From Paenibacillus mellifer (GTDB lineage: Bacteria > Bacillota > Bacilli > Paenibacillales > Paenibacillaceae): 53,915 bases of DNA. Shown here piece by piece: positions 8,778 to 16,902 of this stretch. Both the position numbers and the translations under genes were made by a program. Numbering within the stretch: position 1 is the stretch's first letter; each line of letters starts with the position of its first letter. The stretch covers positions 1 through 53,915 of the forward strand of contig NZ_JALPRK010000030.1 of assembly GCF_023195895.1 (NCBI RefSeq), written 5' to 3'. Under the pieces are notes generated by a model. It saw only the letters and a program-made list of their open reading frames with translations. It was not told the DNA's origin and made no database searches.

Positions 8778-9095
8778 TCACAAATGCCTTTTGACGGAGG
8801 GCTCATCCTGGGTCGTGCGGTACCAAATATGCAGATCATTGATTCGGCTGGCCAACTCGGCGATTTCACCGTTGAGGCGACAGCTGCGCTCGAAATCGGA
8901 CTCATTATTCATTTCGCCCAGCATGTGCTCAATCGACCGTTCCAGCACCATGACTTTGCTTGGAATCCGTCCGCGAATCTCCTCCCAATAGGCGATCATC
9001 GCCAGCCGTTCCTCCCGCCCGTATTCATCGAAGGGACGCTCCAGCACCGGCACGTGAATGTCTAGGCGCTCATCGTAAACAAAACAATCCTTCAT
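8778..9095 (-). CDS. Hypothetical helical protein, 105 aa
   Basis: The 105-aa product is rich in charged residues and predicted mainly helical. A central segment RIPSKVMVLERSIEHMLGEMNNESDFERSCRL (within residues 44-75) could form a short coiled coil. There is no signal peptide, membrane segment or metal motif. The start ATG at 9095 follows AAGGAGGTTATCGCC, a very strong ribosome site. I do not recognise the family. Its stop lies just upstream of the ytpB promoter, so it may be partly co-transcribed with ytpB. Confidence 0.7.
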   Translation of the reverse strand: MKDCFVYDERLDIHVPVLERPFDEYGREERLAMIAYWEEIRGRIPSKVMVLERSIEHMLGEMNNESDFERSCRLNGEIAELASRINDLHIWYRTTQDEPSVKRHL

Positions 9096-9232
9096 GGCGA
9101 TAACCTCCTTAGATCAGTATAAAGATTTTACATCAACGGAGCGTAAATTTTATTGCCGCTGAACCCTTTGTTTTCTGGTATACTTGCAAGCATACTGACA
9201 AATATAGCTGCAGAAACGGAGCACGGAACCGC

Positions 9233-10426
9233 ATGAACCGGAAAACTACGTCCAGCCCCGATATCGGATGGCTGCGCGCCTTTACCTTTACAATATACGG
9301 AACAAGTGTCCTTGTTTCCTCCTATTTCCCACTATTTTACGCCCAGCTTGGATTTTCGACCAGCCAAATCGGTTTGCTGTACGCCCTAGGCCCCATGATT
9401 TCGCTGGTCTCCAATTTACTGTGGAGTATAGCCAGCGACCGTTACCAAACGATCAAGAAGGTCTTACTGATCTTGCTGGTCGGCCAAATTGCATTGACGT
9501 TTATCCTATCCGCCTCCACCTCGTTTTCTATCATCATGGCGGTCATTACGGTATTCTATTTCTTCTTCTATCCAGTCTTCCCGCTGTCAGACACCATCGT
9601 GATCTCGACGGCCAAGCAGCACGGCATCCACTTCATTTCTATTCGTCTGTTCGGTTCGTTTGGATACGCCTTCTTTGCTTTACTTATCGGTTACGTACTG
9701 ACCCAGGTCGGTTCCTCAAATACGATGTGGGTATCGATTGCGATTGCCGGACTCGCTCTGGGGTTCATCCTGTTCGTGAAGGACCAGCCTACATCCGTAG
9801 CCAAGATGGACCTATCAGGCATTTGGGCGATCCTGCGGCAAAAAGAGCTTCTCTGGTTCTTCGGCTGCGTCTTCTGCTTGGCCATCGGCATGCGGATGAA
9901 CGAAGCTTTTATCTCGATTAGCCTGAAGGAGCTTGGTGCGAGCGAAAATCTCATCGGTTGGGCGATGCTCGCCTCGTCGTTGTCGGAAATTCCCGTGTTC
10001 ATCTACCTTAGCTTCCATGGGGAAAAATTTAAGGAACTGCCGCTCCTGCTGCTGGCCAGCCTGCTGTTCGCCGTCCGGTTCCTGCTGATGGGGGTAACCG
10101 AATCCGCTTACGGCATCCTTGCCATCCAGGCGATGCACGGCGTAACGTTTGGCATCTTCTATGTCACAGCCATCCGCATGCTCACCCGGCTGATCCCCGA
10201 CGAGTTCCGGGCGACCGGCATGGCCTTGTACACCATCGTTTGGTCCAGCTTAGCCGGGCTTCTTAGCGGCACCTTCGGCGGTGTGATGTTCGAACAACTT
10301 GGGCGGCATCCGTTCTACCTGACGGCGATGGGCGCGGCGCTGGTCGCGTTTATTGGGTTCGCGAGCCGATATTTTCAGAAAGGGCCGGGAGCGAACAGCC
10401 CCTCGAAATTCGAACATAAGGCTTAA
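9233..10426 (+). CDS. MFS transporter (MFS_1-like / LacY-nucleoside type)
   Basis: This is a 397-aa protein with twelve hydrophobic segments. An early loop motif, SDRYQTIKKV (around residues 68-77), is a variant of the MFS GxLaDrxGrr signature, and the N-terminal RAFTFTIYGTSVLVSSYFPLFYAQLGF fits MFS_1-like proteins (YwbF in Bacillus subtilis is similar in kind). Substrate cannot be deduced; sugars, nucleosides or drugs are all possible. The gene is divergent from the 105-aa gene. A TATACT at 9179-9184 may be the -10 box but lacks a good -35. It ends with a hydrophilic tail and no obvious terminator. Confidence 0.85.
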   Translation: MNRKTTSSPDIGWLRAFTFTIYGTSVLVSSYFPLFYAQLGFSTSQIGLLYALGPMISLVSNLLWSIASDRYQTIKKVLLILLVGQIALTFILSASTSFSIIMAVITVFYFFFYPVFPLSDTIVISTAKQHGIHFISIRLFGSFGYAFFALLIGYVLTQVGSSNTMWVSIAIAGLALGFILFVKDQPTSVAKMDLSGIWAILRQKELLWFFGCVFCLAIGMRMNEAFISISLKELGASENLIGWAMLASSLSEIPVFIYLSFHGEKFKELPLLLLASLLFAVRFLLMGVTESAYGILAIQAMHGVTFGIFYVTAIRMLTRLIPDEFRATGMALYTIVWSSLAGLLSGTFGGVMFEQLGRHPFYLTAMGAALVAFIGFASRYFQKGPGANSPSKFEHKA

Positions 10427-10459
10427 CTTTAAAAATAGAAAATTCAATACGACGTTAAT

Positions 10460-10479
10460 TATATTCGATTTTTCATATA
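10460..10479 (-). repeat. Solo copy of the TATATGAAAAATCGAATA motif
   Basis: On the minus strand the intergenic sequence reads TATATGAAAAATCGAATATA, matching unit 3 of the array at 29139-29312 over 18 bases. No neighbouring units are found 51 nt to either side. The rest of the 10427-10676 interval shows only a probable -10 box (TATAAT at 10615-10620) for the next gene. Confidence 0.6.
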
Positions 10480-10676
10480 CATTACTCACTTGAGCTTGTT
10501 CGGTACCTTGGATTGGGTCAACTGAGTCCATCGCTATGCGGATCTCCCTCCCAAATATGGCCTTCGCATCCACCAGGCCTTACGCGATCCCTGTTCAAAG
10601 GACAAGTCTTCCTATATAATAGTTATTATCAGATGATAGTACCTGGTATTAAATATGAAGAAGCAGGTGAAAACGC

Positions 10677-11324
10677 ATGGATTTCGCTTTGTTCCGGGAC
10701 ATCTTAAAAACCCGCCGCAGTATCCGGGAATTTACCGAAGAACCCGTCAGTATTGCCGATATTGAGGATCTCATCGATTGCGCCCGTTATGCGCCCAGCG
10801 ATACGAATTCGCAAACCTGGGAGTTCATCGTCGTTATGAACGCCGATAAAATTAAACAAATTGAGGACTTCACCTGGGAGAGCCTGCATGAAACCGCAGC
10901 ACGCGCCGCGGATCAAGGGCTGGAACGGGAAGCCAAACTATTGGTGAAGTCATTTGGCCCTTACGCTACCGCTTTTTCCGGCGCACCGGCGTTAATCGTT
11001 TGCTTATCCACCCCGTACACGTCCAAGTTCCGGGAGAGAATTTTTGACCCGATTGCCTTCGTGGCTTCTGAGGTCTGGGAAGAGGAAGGGTTGAAGAGTA
11101 GCTGTCTAGCCGCCCAGAACCTGATGCTCGCCGCCCATGCCAAAGGCCTGGCCACCTGCCCTATGACCGGACCGGTGCTGCTGGCGGAAGAGAAGCTGCG
11201 CGAGTTCCTCGACATTCCCGCCGACCGTGGAGTGAACATGGTGATTGCGCTGGGTCATCCGGCGATTTCACCAAAGCCGGTGCCACGAAAGGAAGTCACT
11301 GATATTTTGCGGATCGTTGATTAA
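10677..11324 (+). CDS. Nitroreductase family NAD(P)H-flavin oxidoreductase
   Basis: This 215-aa flavoprotein of the nitroreductase fold begins LKTRRSIREFTEEPV, the FMN-phosphate-binding RRSxRxF signature (residues 12-18), followed by APSDTNSQTWEF (40-51) and a late CPMTGPVLLAEEKLREFLDIP region. Such enzymes reduce nitro compounds, quinones or similar acceptors with NAD(P)H and FMN, usually as soluble dimers. Physiological substrate is unknown. ATG at 10677 follows AGGTG at about 8 nt. A single-gene unit converging on the next gene, with a shared terminator. Confidence 0.88.
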   Translation: MDFALFRDILKTRRSIREFTEEPVSIADIEDLIDCARYAPSDTNSQTWEFIVVMNADKIKQIEDFTWESLHETAARAADQGLEREAKLLVKSFGPYATAFSGAPALIVCLSTPYTSKFRERIFDPIAFVASEVWEEEGLKSSCLAAQNLMLAAHAKGLATCPMTGPVLLAEEKLREFLDIPADRGVNMVIALGHPAISPKPVPRKEVTDILRIVD

Positions 11325-11355
11325 GCGTTAACCCCAAGAGGCTCCTTTCAGCACA

Positions 11356-11374
11356 CAGCTGGAAGGAGCCTCTT
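11356..11374. terminator. Bidirectional terminator (start of stem; stem continues on both sides of 11350s)
   Basis: The sequence AAGAGGCTCCTTTCAGC from 11336 onward pairs with GCTGGAAGGAGCCTCTT ending at 11374, giving a long stem that serves the convergent nitroreductase and cyclase-repeat genes. T residues follow on the plus strand. Confidence 0.7.
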
Positions 11375-11387
11375 TATCCGTCGTATT

Positions 11388-12275
11388 TTAAGACAAACGA
11401 CCGTAAGCCTTCAATATTTTCAAATTCTCCACGGTAAGCCAGCCGCGCCATTCCTGCTCGGCAGCCGGACTCGTCCCCGGGAACGTAAGCGCCCAGCCGC
11501 CATCTTCCTGTTGTGTGCTCAGCATCCAATCTAAATGCCCCTGCACCTCCTGATCCGAGACAAGCTTGGCCGCATAACTGCTCGGTGTTGGCGCGTAGTC
11601 CAGCACTTTGTGGACGTACCCTTCGGCAAGGGGATCGGTTTCGATTCCGCTTGGACCTGTCAGCCATTCATCCAACCTTGAGAGATGCATGGACGCCCGC
11701 TCGCGGTCGGGAACATGCTGCAAGAAGGAGATCCATTGGGCAGCATCGTGATAATCTCCGGGGAGTCCCTGTTCGACGTGGTTCCACAAGAAGTCGATAT
11801 GACTTTGAAACCAATCCTCACGAATGAGTACCGTGCGTTCCTGCTGTTCCAGCAACATGCCCACGATACTTCCGGTTGGGTTGATCGAAGGAACTCCGTC
11901 CTGTTCAGTGATCCACCAAGGCGCATGTGGATATCGGTTCACTTCCGTCGTGGCCCGCGGGAGGCCGCCACCCGGAAGCGTGATGCTCCGCAAATAGCGG
12001 ATGACGCTTTCCAGCAGATCCGATCCGAATCCCCCGACCTCACGAATCACCAGCAACGCCGTTTCAGTGGCTACCGGCTGGCTGTGCGGGCCGCGCAGAT
12101 CCGCCTCAAGCGCATGGCCGAAGCCGCCATCCCCGTTCTGGTACGGGCGAAGCGCACCCAGCACCTCTTCCGCAGTCCCTCCGTCAAAATGGTAAGCAAA
12201 CCGTTTGCGATCCAACAACCGGGCATTCGAATAAATAAAGGTACCGGCCCGTTCCAACACTTCCCGTTTACTCAT
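11388..12275 (-). CDS. Prenyltransferase/squalene-cyclase-repeat-like protein
   Basis: This 295-aa protein carries repeats of the alpha/alpha-barrel fold seen in squalene cyclases and prenyltransferases. QNGDGGFGHALEAD lies near residues 45-60, and STQQEDGGWALTF in the last 50 residues has a QxxDGGW pattern like a QW motif. It is far shorter than a functional squalene cyclase (about 630 aa) and lacks a DxDD catalytic motif, so it is unlikely to be a class II cyclase. Function unknown. ATG at 12275 is chosen because it follows GAGGAGG; a TTG at 12296 is a weaker alternative. It sits 21 nt downstream of the VOC protein gene and probably belongs to the WYL-VOC operon. Confidence 0.72.
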   Translation of the reverse strand: MSKREVLERAGTFIYSNARLLDRKRFAYHFDGGTAEEVLGALRPYQNGDGGFGHALEADLRGPHSQPVATETALLVIREVGGFGSDLLESVIRYLRSITLPGGGLPRATTEVNRYPHAPWWITEQDGVPSINPTGSIVGMLLEQQERTVLIREDWFQSHIDFLWNHVEQGLPGDYHDAAQWISFLQHVPDRERASMHLSRLDEWLTGPSGIETDPLAEGYVHKVLDYAPTPSSYAAKLVSDQEVQGHLDWMLSTQQEDGGWALTFPGTSPAAEQEWRGWLTVENLKILKAYGRLS

Positions 12276-12296
12276 AACTCTCTTCCTCCTCGCCAA

Positions 12297-12719
12297 TTAA
12301 GTTTCGAATACCCACTCGGGATTCCAGACAACCTCCCACAAATGTCCGTCCGGATCTTGAAAATACCCCGAGTACCCGCCCCAGAACGTATCATGGGGAG
12401 GAACGGTAATCTGGGCCCCTGCCGCTTCAGCTTGCTCCATGACCTGATCTACTTCCGATTTGCTCGCCACATTGTGGCCTAGCGTAAACTCTGTTGAACT
12501 TGGAGCGTTCACTTTCAGACCGGTATCATGCGCAATGTTTTCCCGTTTCCACAGCGCCAGCCTCAGTCCCGCCTGCAAATCGAAAAAGGCGACGGCCCCG
12601 TGCTCGAACTCCTGGCCCACAATTCCGTCGGTCGCCCAGCCGAGCCCATCCCGATAAAATCGCAGCGCTCTTTCTAAATCCTCAACACCAATCGTCAATA
12701 CCGTCATTCTGGGTTTCAT
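12297..12719 (-). CDS. Glyoxalase/bleomycin-resistance (VOC) superfamily protein
   Basis: This 140-aa protein has the beta-alpha-beta-beta-beta repeats of the vicinal oxygen chelate fold. VLTIGVEDLERALRFYRDGLGW is at the N-terminus and GYFQDPDGHLWEVVWNP at the C-terminus, the latter holding the conserved Glu metal ligand. Members are metal-dependent lyases, dioxygenases or drug-binding proteins; the substrate here is unknown. ATG at 12719 follows GGAGGGAG at about 6 nt. Its first 38 nt overlap the 3' end of the upstream WYL regulator gene, pointing to translational coupling and possibly to a shared function. Confidence 0.86.
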   Translation of the reverse strand: MKPRMTVLTIGVEDLERALRFYRDGLGWATDGIVGQEFEHGAVAFFDLQAGLRLALWKRENIAHDTGLKVNAPSSTEFTLGHNVASKSEVDQVMEQAEAAGAQITVPPHDTFWGGYSGYFQDPDGHLWEVVWNPEWVFET

Positions 12720-13725
12720 CCCTACTCCCTCCAGTCTTCTCATATCCTACATCTGTCTCACGGGCGGGAGTGTCCCGGCCAGTCCGATACAGCTCGGCCA
12801 GCTTCACCGCCCGCTGATGAAGCTCCTCGCGCAAAGCCCAAGGCTCAAGCACTTCCGCATCATGTCCTAAACTGAAGAAATGCGATACGGCCCAATCCCA
12901 TTCCGAGCCGGGCAGGGTGCAATCGAGCCGCCACTCATCCTCCCCTGTTTGCTCTACCTGATGACCAAAATGAGGATCCTGCTCCGCCAGCAGCGAGCCC
13001 CGGTACGTTAGTTTCACGAGGAGGCGGAAGTCCTCCCTCGGGGCCCGCGTTAAGGCGTGTCTCTGCTTGGCGACCTCTCCCCTTCCCGCGCCAGCCTCCG
13101 GTGGGGGAGACGTCTCGTCGACCTCCACGAACCGGTCGACGCGGAACGTTCGCTTCTCGCCGTGCGTAAGCGACTCGGCTTCGCAATACCAGAACCCGTG
13201 CGCGGCGTACACACGCAAGGGCTTTAGCGTCAGCTGCCGGCGATGGTTCACCGAGCGGTACTCCGCTCGAATCCACTGCCCGCCGGCGGCATAACCCAAC
13301 AAGGCGCTAAGGAACGGCGCCTGGGTCCCGCGCTCCGGCACCTCCATCTCCACGTGCCGGAGCAATGGAGCTATTTGCCCCAGCATCTGCTCGGGCAAAG
13401 CGGAGCGGATCTTGTCGGCGACGGTCCATTTCGCCTCGCGGAAGGGACTGCCGCCGTATTTGCCCATGCCGTCCAAGGCCAGCAGGACGGTCAAGGCCTC
13501 GCCAGCGTCAAGCTGCAGCGGCGGAAGCCGGAAGCCGTCCATGAGGCGGAAGCCGCCGCCAGGGCCTGATAGCGCATACAACGGAATACCGATTTCCGCC
13601 AGAGCCTGCATATCGCGAAGCACGGTCCGTTTGGACACCTCTAGCTTCTCCGCCAAGGACTGTGCTGTTTCCGGCCGCTGCTGCAGCGCCATCACGATCG
13701 CCATCATCCGATCCATCCGCTTCAT
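12682..13725 (-). CDS. YafY-type HTH_11/WYL-domain transcriptional regulator
   Basis: This 347-aa regulator has an N-terminal DeoR-like winged helix (TAQSLAEKLEVSKRTVLRDMQALAE, residues about 20-45), followed by a ligand-sensing WYL region around 150-230 (YRSVNHRRQLTLKPLRVYAAHGFWYCEAES) and the WCX extension. WYL proteins sense nucleic acids or small ligands and usually control adjacent genes. Here the neighbours are the VOC protein and the cyclase-repeat protein downstream. The C-terminal 20 or so residues (after AELYRTGRDTP) look non-conserved and overlap the VOC start. ATG at 13725 has GGGAGGGG upstream. Confidence 0.87.
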   Translation of the reverse strand: MKRMDRMMAIVMALQQRPETAQSLAEKLEVSKRTVLRDMQALAEIGIPLYALSGPGGGFRLMDGFRLPPLQLDAGEALTVLLALDGMGKYGGSPFREAKWTVADKIRSALPEQMLGQIAPLLRHVEMEVPERGTQAPFLSALLGYAAGGQWIRAEYRSVNHRRQLTLKPLRVYAAHGFWYCEAESLTHGEKRTFRVDRFVEVDETSPPPEAGAGRGEVAKQRHALTRAPREDFRLLVKLTYRGSLLAEQDPHFGHQVEQTGEDEWRLDCTLPGSEWDWAVSHFFSLGHDAEVLEPWALREELHQRAVKLAELYRTGRDTPARETDVGYEKTGGSRDETQNDGIDDWC

Positions 13726-13803
13726 TGCTGATGTCCCCTCCCATTAAGTCCACTATAACAATGTAATGGTGACAACATATTGTCACCCATTGTCCTATGT
13801 ATA

Positions 13804-13833
13804 CAAAAAAACACAGCCCTATAAAGAGCTGTG
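13804..13833 (-). terminator. Terminator of the cold-shock gene
   Basis: On the minus strand CACAGCTC and GGGCTGTG form a hairpin followed by seven T residues, about 60 nt after the cold-shock gene stop. Confidence 0.85.
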
Positions 13834-13892
13834 CCTTTCATTATCGCGCTTGGAACCAAACTTTATAAGTGATCCGTTAAACGGAAGTGATC

Positions 13893-14090
13893 TTATAATT
13901 TGATTACGTTAGCAGCTTGAGGACCACGGTTACCGTCAGTGATTTCGAACTCAACGGCTTGGCCTTCTTCTAGAGTTTTGAATCCATCGCCTTGAATCGC
14001 GGAGAAGTGTACAAATACGTCTTCGCCACCTTCAACTTGGATAAAGCCATAACCTTTTTCTGCGTTAAACCATTTAACTGTACCTTTCAA
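13893..14090 (-). CDS. csp: Cold-shock protein (CspA/CspB family)
   Basis: The 65-aa product is a single OB-fold cold-shock domain with both RNA-binding motifs, KGYGFIQV (RNP1-like, residues 12-19) and DVFVHFSAI (RNP2, 24-32). These proteins act as RNA chaperones and stimulate translation in the cold. The start is TTG at 14090, following AGGAGG at 8 nt, unless a non-standard codon upstream is used. It is a monocistronic gene with a strong promoter and a leader of about 40 nt containing a small hairpin (CGTCAAAGATGACG). Confidence 0.95.
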   Translation of the reverse strand: MKGTVKWFNAEKGYGFIQVEGGEDVFVHFSAIQGDGFKTLEEGQAVEFEITDGNRGPQAANVIKL

Positions 14091-14136
14091 ATGAACAACC
14101 TCCTAAAAATAATCGTCATCTTTGACGAATACCCAT

Positions 14137-14165
14137 ATTATACTCTATGCCCAACGACAATGCAA
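14137..14165 (-). promoter_or_regulatory. Promoter of the cold-shock gene
   Basis: On the minus strand TTGCAT (14160-14165) and a perfect TATAAT (14137-14142) are separated by 17 bp, giving a leader of about 40 nt. Confidence 0.65.
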
Positions 14166-14327
14166 CGTGTCAGTTCGCCCAAACTTTGCGGTCCTAAACC
14201 CGCGTCGGAACGTACGGTTTCATTTGCTTTCCTCGGGGGCGTGAGTTATCATTTTACATAAAATATTACCACTAAATTGCGGGTTTCATACCTGCGATTC
14301 GAAGCCAAAGATTGGAGAACGCCTGAG

Positions 14328-14561
14328 ATGATCAAAAAACACGAAATATACAAAAAAGACAAATGGAATATGATGACAGTAGAGGTGCAAGGCAAATACA
14401 TCATACTCCGTGAAATTTCTGACCAGTGGGGGGAAGAGTCTCATACATTCCTAAGCCGTCCCGCGCTCATGGATTGGGTGAAACGCCGGTTCCCCAAAGA
14501 GGAATATGCCGGTAACGAAGCGGAATGGGACGATATCATGAACGCTTTCAAGCAGGTTTAA
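14328..14561 (+). CDS. Small hypothetical protein, 77 aa
   Basis: A soluble-looking 77-aa product with two tryptophan-bearing segments (KKDKWNMMTVEVQGKYIILRE and PALMDWVKRRFP) and a mixed beta/alpha pattern. ATG at 14328 is chosen because GGAG lies about 10 nt upstream; the frame is open further upstream without a better start. Two nearby genes (this and the 57-aa membrane protein) are close enough to be one transcript. I do not recognise the family. Confidence 0.6.
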   Translation: MIKKHEIYKKDKWNMMTVEVQGKYIILREISDQWGEESHTFLSRPALMDWVKRRFPKEEYAGNEAEWDDIMNAFKQV

Positions 14562-14605
14562 CCCGTCCATCCGGACCATTCCAGTACGAAACGGAGTAAT
14601 GAATC

Positions 14606-14779
14606 ATGATGGATAGTTCCAACCTTCTTATTTTTATCATCTGCGCGTTTGCGCTTGGCGTCGTGGTTGTCCTGAACAAGGATCGCCTGCAGCCTCGTCT
14701 AAGGCGTGGTCTGGCCCTAGCCTCCGTTATTATGATCGCGGTGGCGTTTGGGTTGATGATTTACAGCTTCCTTGCCTGA
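14606..14779 (+). CDS. Small membrane protein with two hydrophobic segments, 57 aa
   Basis: An ORF too short for usual cut-offs runs from ATG at 14606 to TGA at 14777-14779. The product has a first hydrophobic helix (LLIFIICAFALGVVVVL), a short basic loop (NKDRLQPRLRRG) and a second helix (LALASVIMIAVAFGLMIYSF), the pattern of a hairpin membrane protein with a cytoplasmic loop. GGAG is 10 nt upstream. It lies 44 nt after the 77-aa gene. I do not recognise the family, but the clean two-helix pattern is unlikely by chance. Confidence 0.6.
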   Translation: MMDSSNLLIFIICAFALGVVVVLNKDRLQPRLRRGLALASVIMIAVAFGLMIYSFLA

Positions 14780-14896
14780 CATTTCCCTATATTTCCTACA
14801 GCAGACGGCCATACTAGGAAAATGCCCAAAGCCAACTGGATCATGAAATCCAGCTTAACCTAGGGCTCCCGACATGAATTAGGGAGGTTTTCCGGT

Positions 14897-16819
14897 ATGA
14901 GACACAAGCGCACCCCACGTGTGATTCCCCTGCTGTTGACCGGTTGCCTTCTGGCAGCCGCATTCCCGGGCAGCGCCGCGATTGGTCAGCCTGCCTCATC
15001 ATCTTACCCAACCCAAAGGAGGATTCCGATGAGCACCGTATTGAAACGTTCCGAAGTCTCACAGGAGAATACGTGGAAGCTGCAAGATTTGTTCACCGAC
15101 CAAGCCGCATGGGACAAATCGTACAATGAACTTAAGGCGCTGAAAGACAAAGCCGCCGAATTCGAAGGCAAGCTGGACAGCGCAGGTCAGATCAAAGCCG
15201 TATTCGAATTGGAAGACGAGTTATCCTTGGAAATTGAGCGGCTTTACGTTTACGCCCATCTCAATCACGACGAGGATACGACGAACCCTACATATCAGGC
15301 ACTTGTGCAAAAAGCTAAAAAATTAAGCGTTGAAGTCAGCGAGGCCTTGTCTTTTATTACCCCGGAAATTCTGGCTCTGCCAGAGCAGGATCTCGACAAG
15401 CTGATTCAAGATCCTGTCCTTGTGGACTACAAGTTCACTTTGCAGGAGATCAAACGCGAGAAAGCGCATGTGCTGAGCAAAACCGAAGAAGCGCTGCTCG
15501 CCCAGGTCGGCAATTTGTCGCAAGCGCCGCAGCAAATTTTCGGCATGATCAACAACGCCGATATGAAATTCCCGAAAATTAAGGACGAAAACGGGAACGA
15601 AGTGGATTTAACTCACGGGAGCTACATCCAGTTCCTGGAGAACCCTAATCGCGAAGTACGCGAACGGGCGTTCAAGGCTGTCTACGAAACCTATCGTAAG
15701 CAGAAAAATACCATCGCCTCCACGCTGAGTGCGAATGTGAATAAGAACATGTTCTATTCGCGGGTCCGTAAATACCCTTCCGTGCTGGAGATGTCCCTCT
15801 ACGGCGACAACATTCCGAAGGAAGTGTATACGAACTTGATCGACGCCGTGCATGAGAGCCTGCCGCTCCTGCAGCGTTACATGAAGCTCCGCAAGAAGCT
15901 GCTGGGCGTTGACGAGCTGCATATGTACGATCTGTTCGCCCCGCTCGTAGAGGAATACAAGTGGGATATCTCTTATGATGAAGCGAAGAACATGGTCGAA
16001 GAAGGGCTGCAGCCGCTGGGCGAGGATTATCTGAAGGTTCTCCATGAAGGCTTCGAGAACCGCTGGATCGACGTGTACGAGAACGAAGGCAAACGTACCG
16101 GCGCTTACAGCTGGGGCGCTTACGGCACCCATCCTTACGTGTTGCTGAACCACAAGGATAATCTGAACAGCATGTTCACGCTCGCCCATGAGATGGGCCA
16201 CGCGCTGCATTCGTATTTTTCGGACGAAGCCTTGAAATATCGGGACGCTCAATACACCATTTTCCTGGCCGAAGTCGCCTCGACGACCAATGAAGCGCTG
16301 CTGATGGATTACCTGCTCAAGAAATCAACCGATCCGAAGCAGAAGCTGTACCTGCTGACTTACTATGCCGATCAGTTCCGGACGACGTTATTCCGGCAAA
16401 CGATGTTCGCCGAATTCGAGAAGCTCATCCACGAGCGTGCCGAAGCCGGGGAGTCGCTTACGCCTCAGGAGCTGTCGGAGATTTATTACGATTTGAACGT
16501 GAAATACCACGGCAAAGACATGGTCGTCGACCAGGATATCGAAATGGAATGGGCCCGGATCCCTCATTTCTACACGAGCTTTTATGTGTACAAATACGCA
16601 ACGGGCTTCTCCGCGGCTACGAGCTTCTCGAAGCAAATTCTCGAGGAAGGCAAACCGGCCGTCGATCGGTACCTCGGGTTCCTGAAGAGCGGCGGCAGCG
16701 ACTATTCGATCAATATCCTGAAAAAAGCCGGGGTCGACATGTCCTCGCCGGAGCCGATCCGCGAAGCGATGAGCGTGTTCGAGAACGTCATCGCGCAAAT
16801 GGAACAATTGACGATGTAA
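14897..16819 (+). CDS. pepF: Oligoendopeptidase F (M3 family), with N-terminal export-like extension
   Basis: This zinc metallopeptidase cleaves oligopeptides; the HEMGH zinc motif is at residues 431-435 of the long form, within LAHEMGHALHSYFS. Two in-frame starts look real. ATG at 14897 (AGGGAGG upstream) gives 640 aa with a signal-like head: basic MRHKRTPR, a hydrophobic stretch with a possible lipobox LTGC (residues 14-17), then AAAFPGSAA. ATG at 15029 follows AAAGGAGG at 6 nt and gives the canonical cytosolic protein of 596 aa starting MSTVLKRSEV. The canonical length of bacterial PepF is about 600 aa. The gene may therefore yield exported and cytosolic forms, or only one of these may be used. 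Confidence 0.93.
   Translation: MRHKRTPRVIPLLLTGCLLAAAFPGSAAIGQPASSSYPTQRRIPMSTVLKRSEVSQENTWKLQDLFTDQAAWDKSYNELKALKDKAAEFEGKLDSAGQIKAVFELEDELSLEIERLYVYAHLNHDEDTTNPTYQALVQKAKKLSVEVSEALSFITPEILALPEQDLDKLIQDPVLVDYKFTLQEIKREKAHVLSKTEEALLAQVGNLSQAPQQIFGMINNADMKFPKIKDENGNEVDLTHGSYIQFLENPNREVRERAFKAVYETYRKQKNTIASTLSANVNKNMFYSRVRKYPSVLEMSLYGDNIPKEVYTNLIDAVHESLPLLQRYMKLRKKLLGVDELHMYDLFAPLVEEYKWDISYDEAKNMVEEGLQPLGEDYLKVLHEGFENRWIDVYENEGKRTGAYSWGAYGTHPYVLLNHKDNLNSMFTLAHEMGHALHSYFSDEALKYRDAQYTIFLAEVASTTNEALLMDYLLKKSTDPKQKLYLLTYYADQFRTTLFRQTMFAEFEKLIHERAEAGESLTPQELSEIYYDLNVKYHGKDMVVDQDIEMEWARIPHFYTSFYVYKYATGFSAATSFSKQILEEGKPAVDRYLGFLKSGGSDYSINILKKAGVDMSSPEPIREAMSVFENVIAQMEQLTM
15015..15031 (+). promoter_or_regulatory. 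Internal ribosome site and alternative start of pepF
   Basis: AAAGGAGG at 15015-15022 precedes ATG at 15029 by 6 nt, in the same frame as the longer ORF. This site is as strong as, or stronger than, the one serving the upstream start. Confidence 0.75.
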
Positions 16820-16839
16820 CTTAGGCCAACGGCTGCCAC

Positions 16840-16872
16840 AAAATCCCTTGCCCCAAGCGGACAAGGGATTTT
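16840..16872 (+). terminator. Terminator after pepF
   Basis: Perfect 11-bp arms AAAATCCCTTG / CAAGGGATTTT with an 11-nt loop. The A/T-ended stem provides the U-tract in either direction. It lies between pepF and the next operon. Confidence 0.75.
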
Positions 16873-16902
16873 ATACTGTTCTAGAAGGAGGTGTACCCTC
16901 GC

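Noticed and set aside
10250..10573. Minus-strand 107-aa ORF and plus-strand 64-aa ORF around 10250-10707
   Set aside because: Neither has a plausible ribosome site; they overlap real genes or the repeat motif and promoter in the intergenic space.
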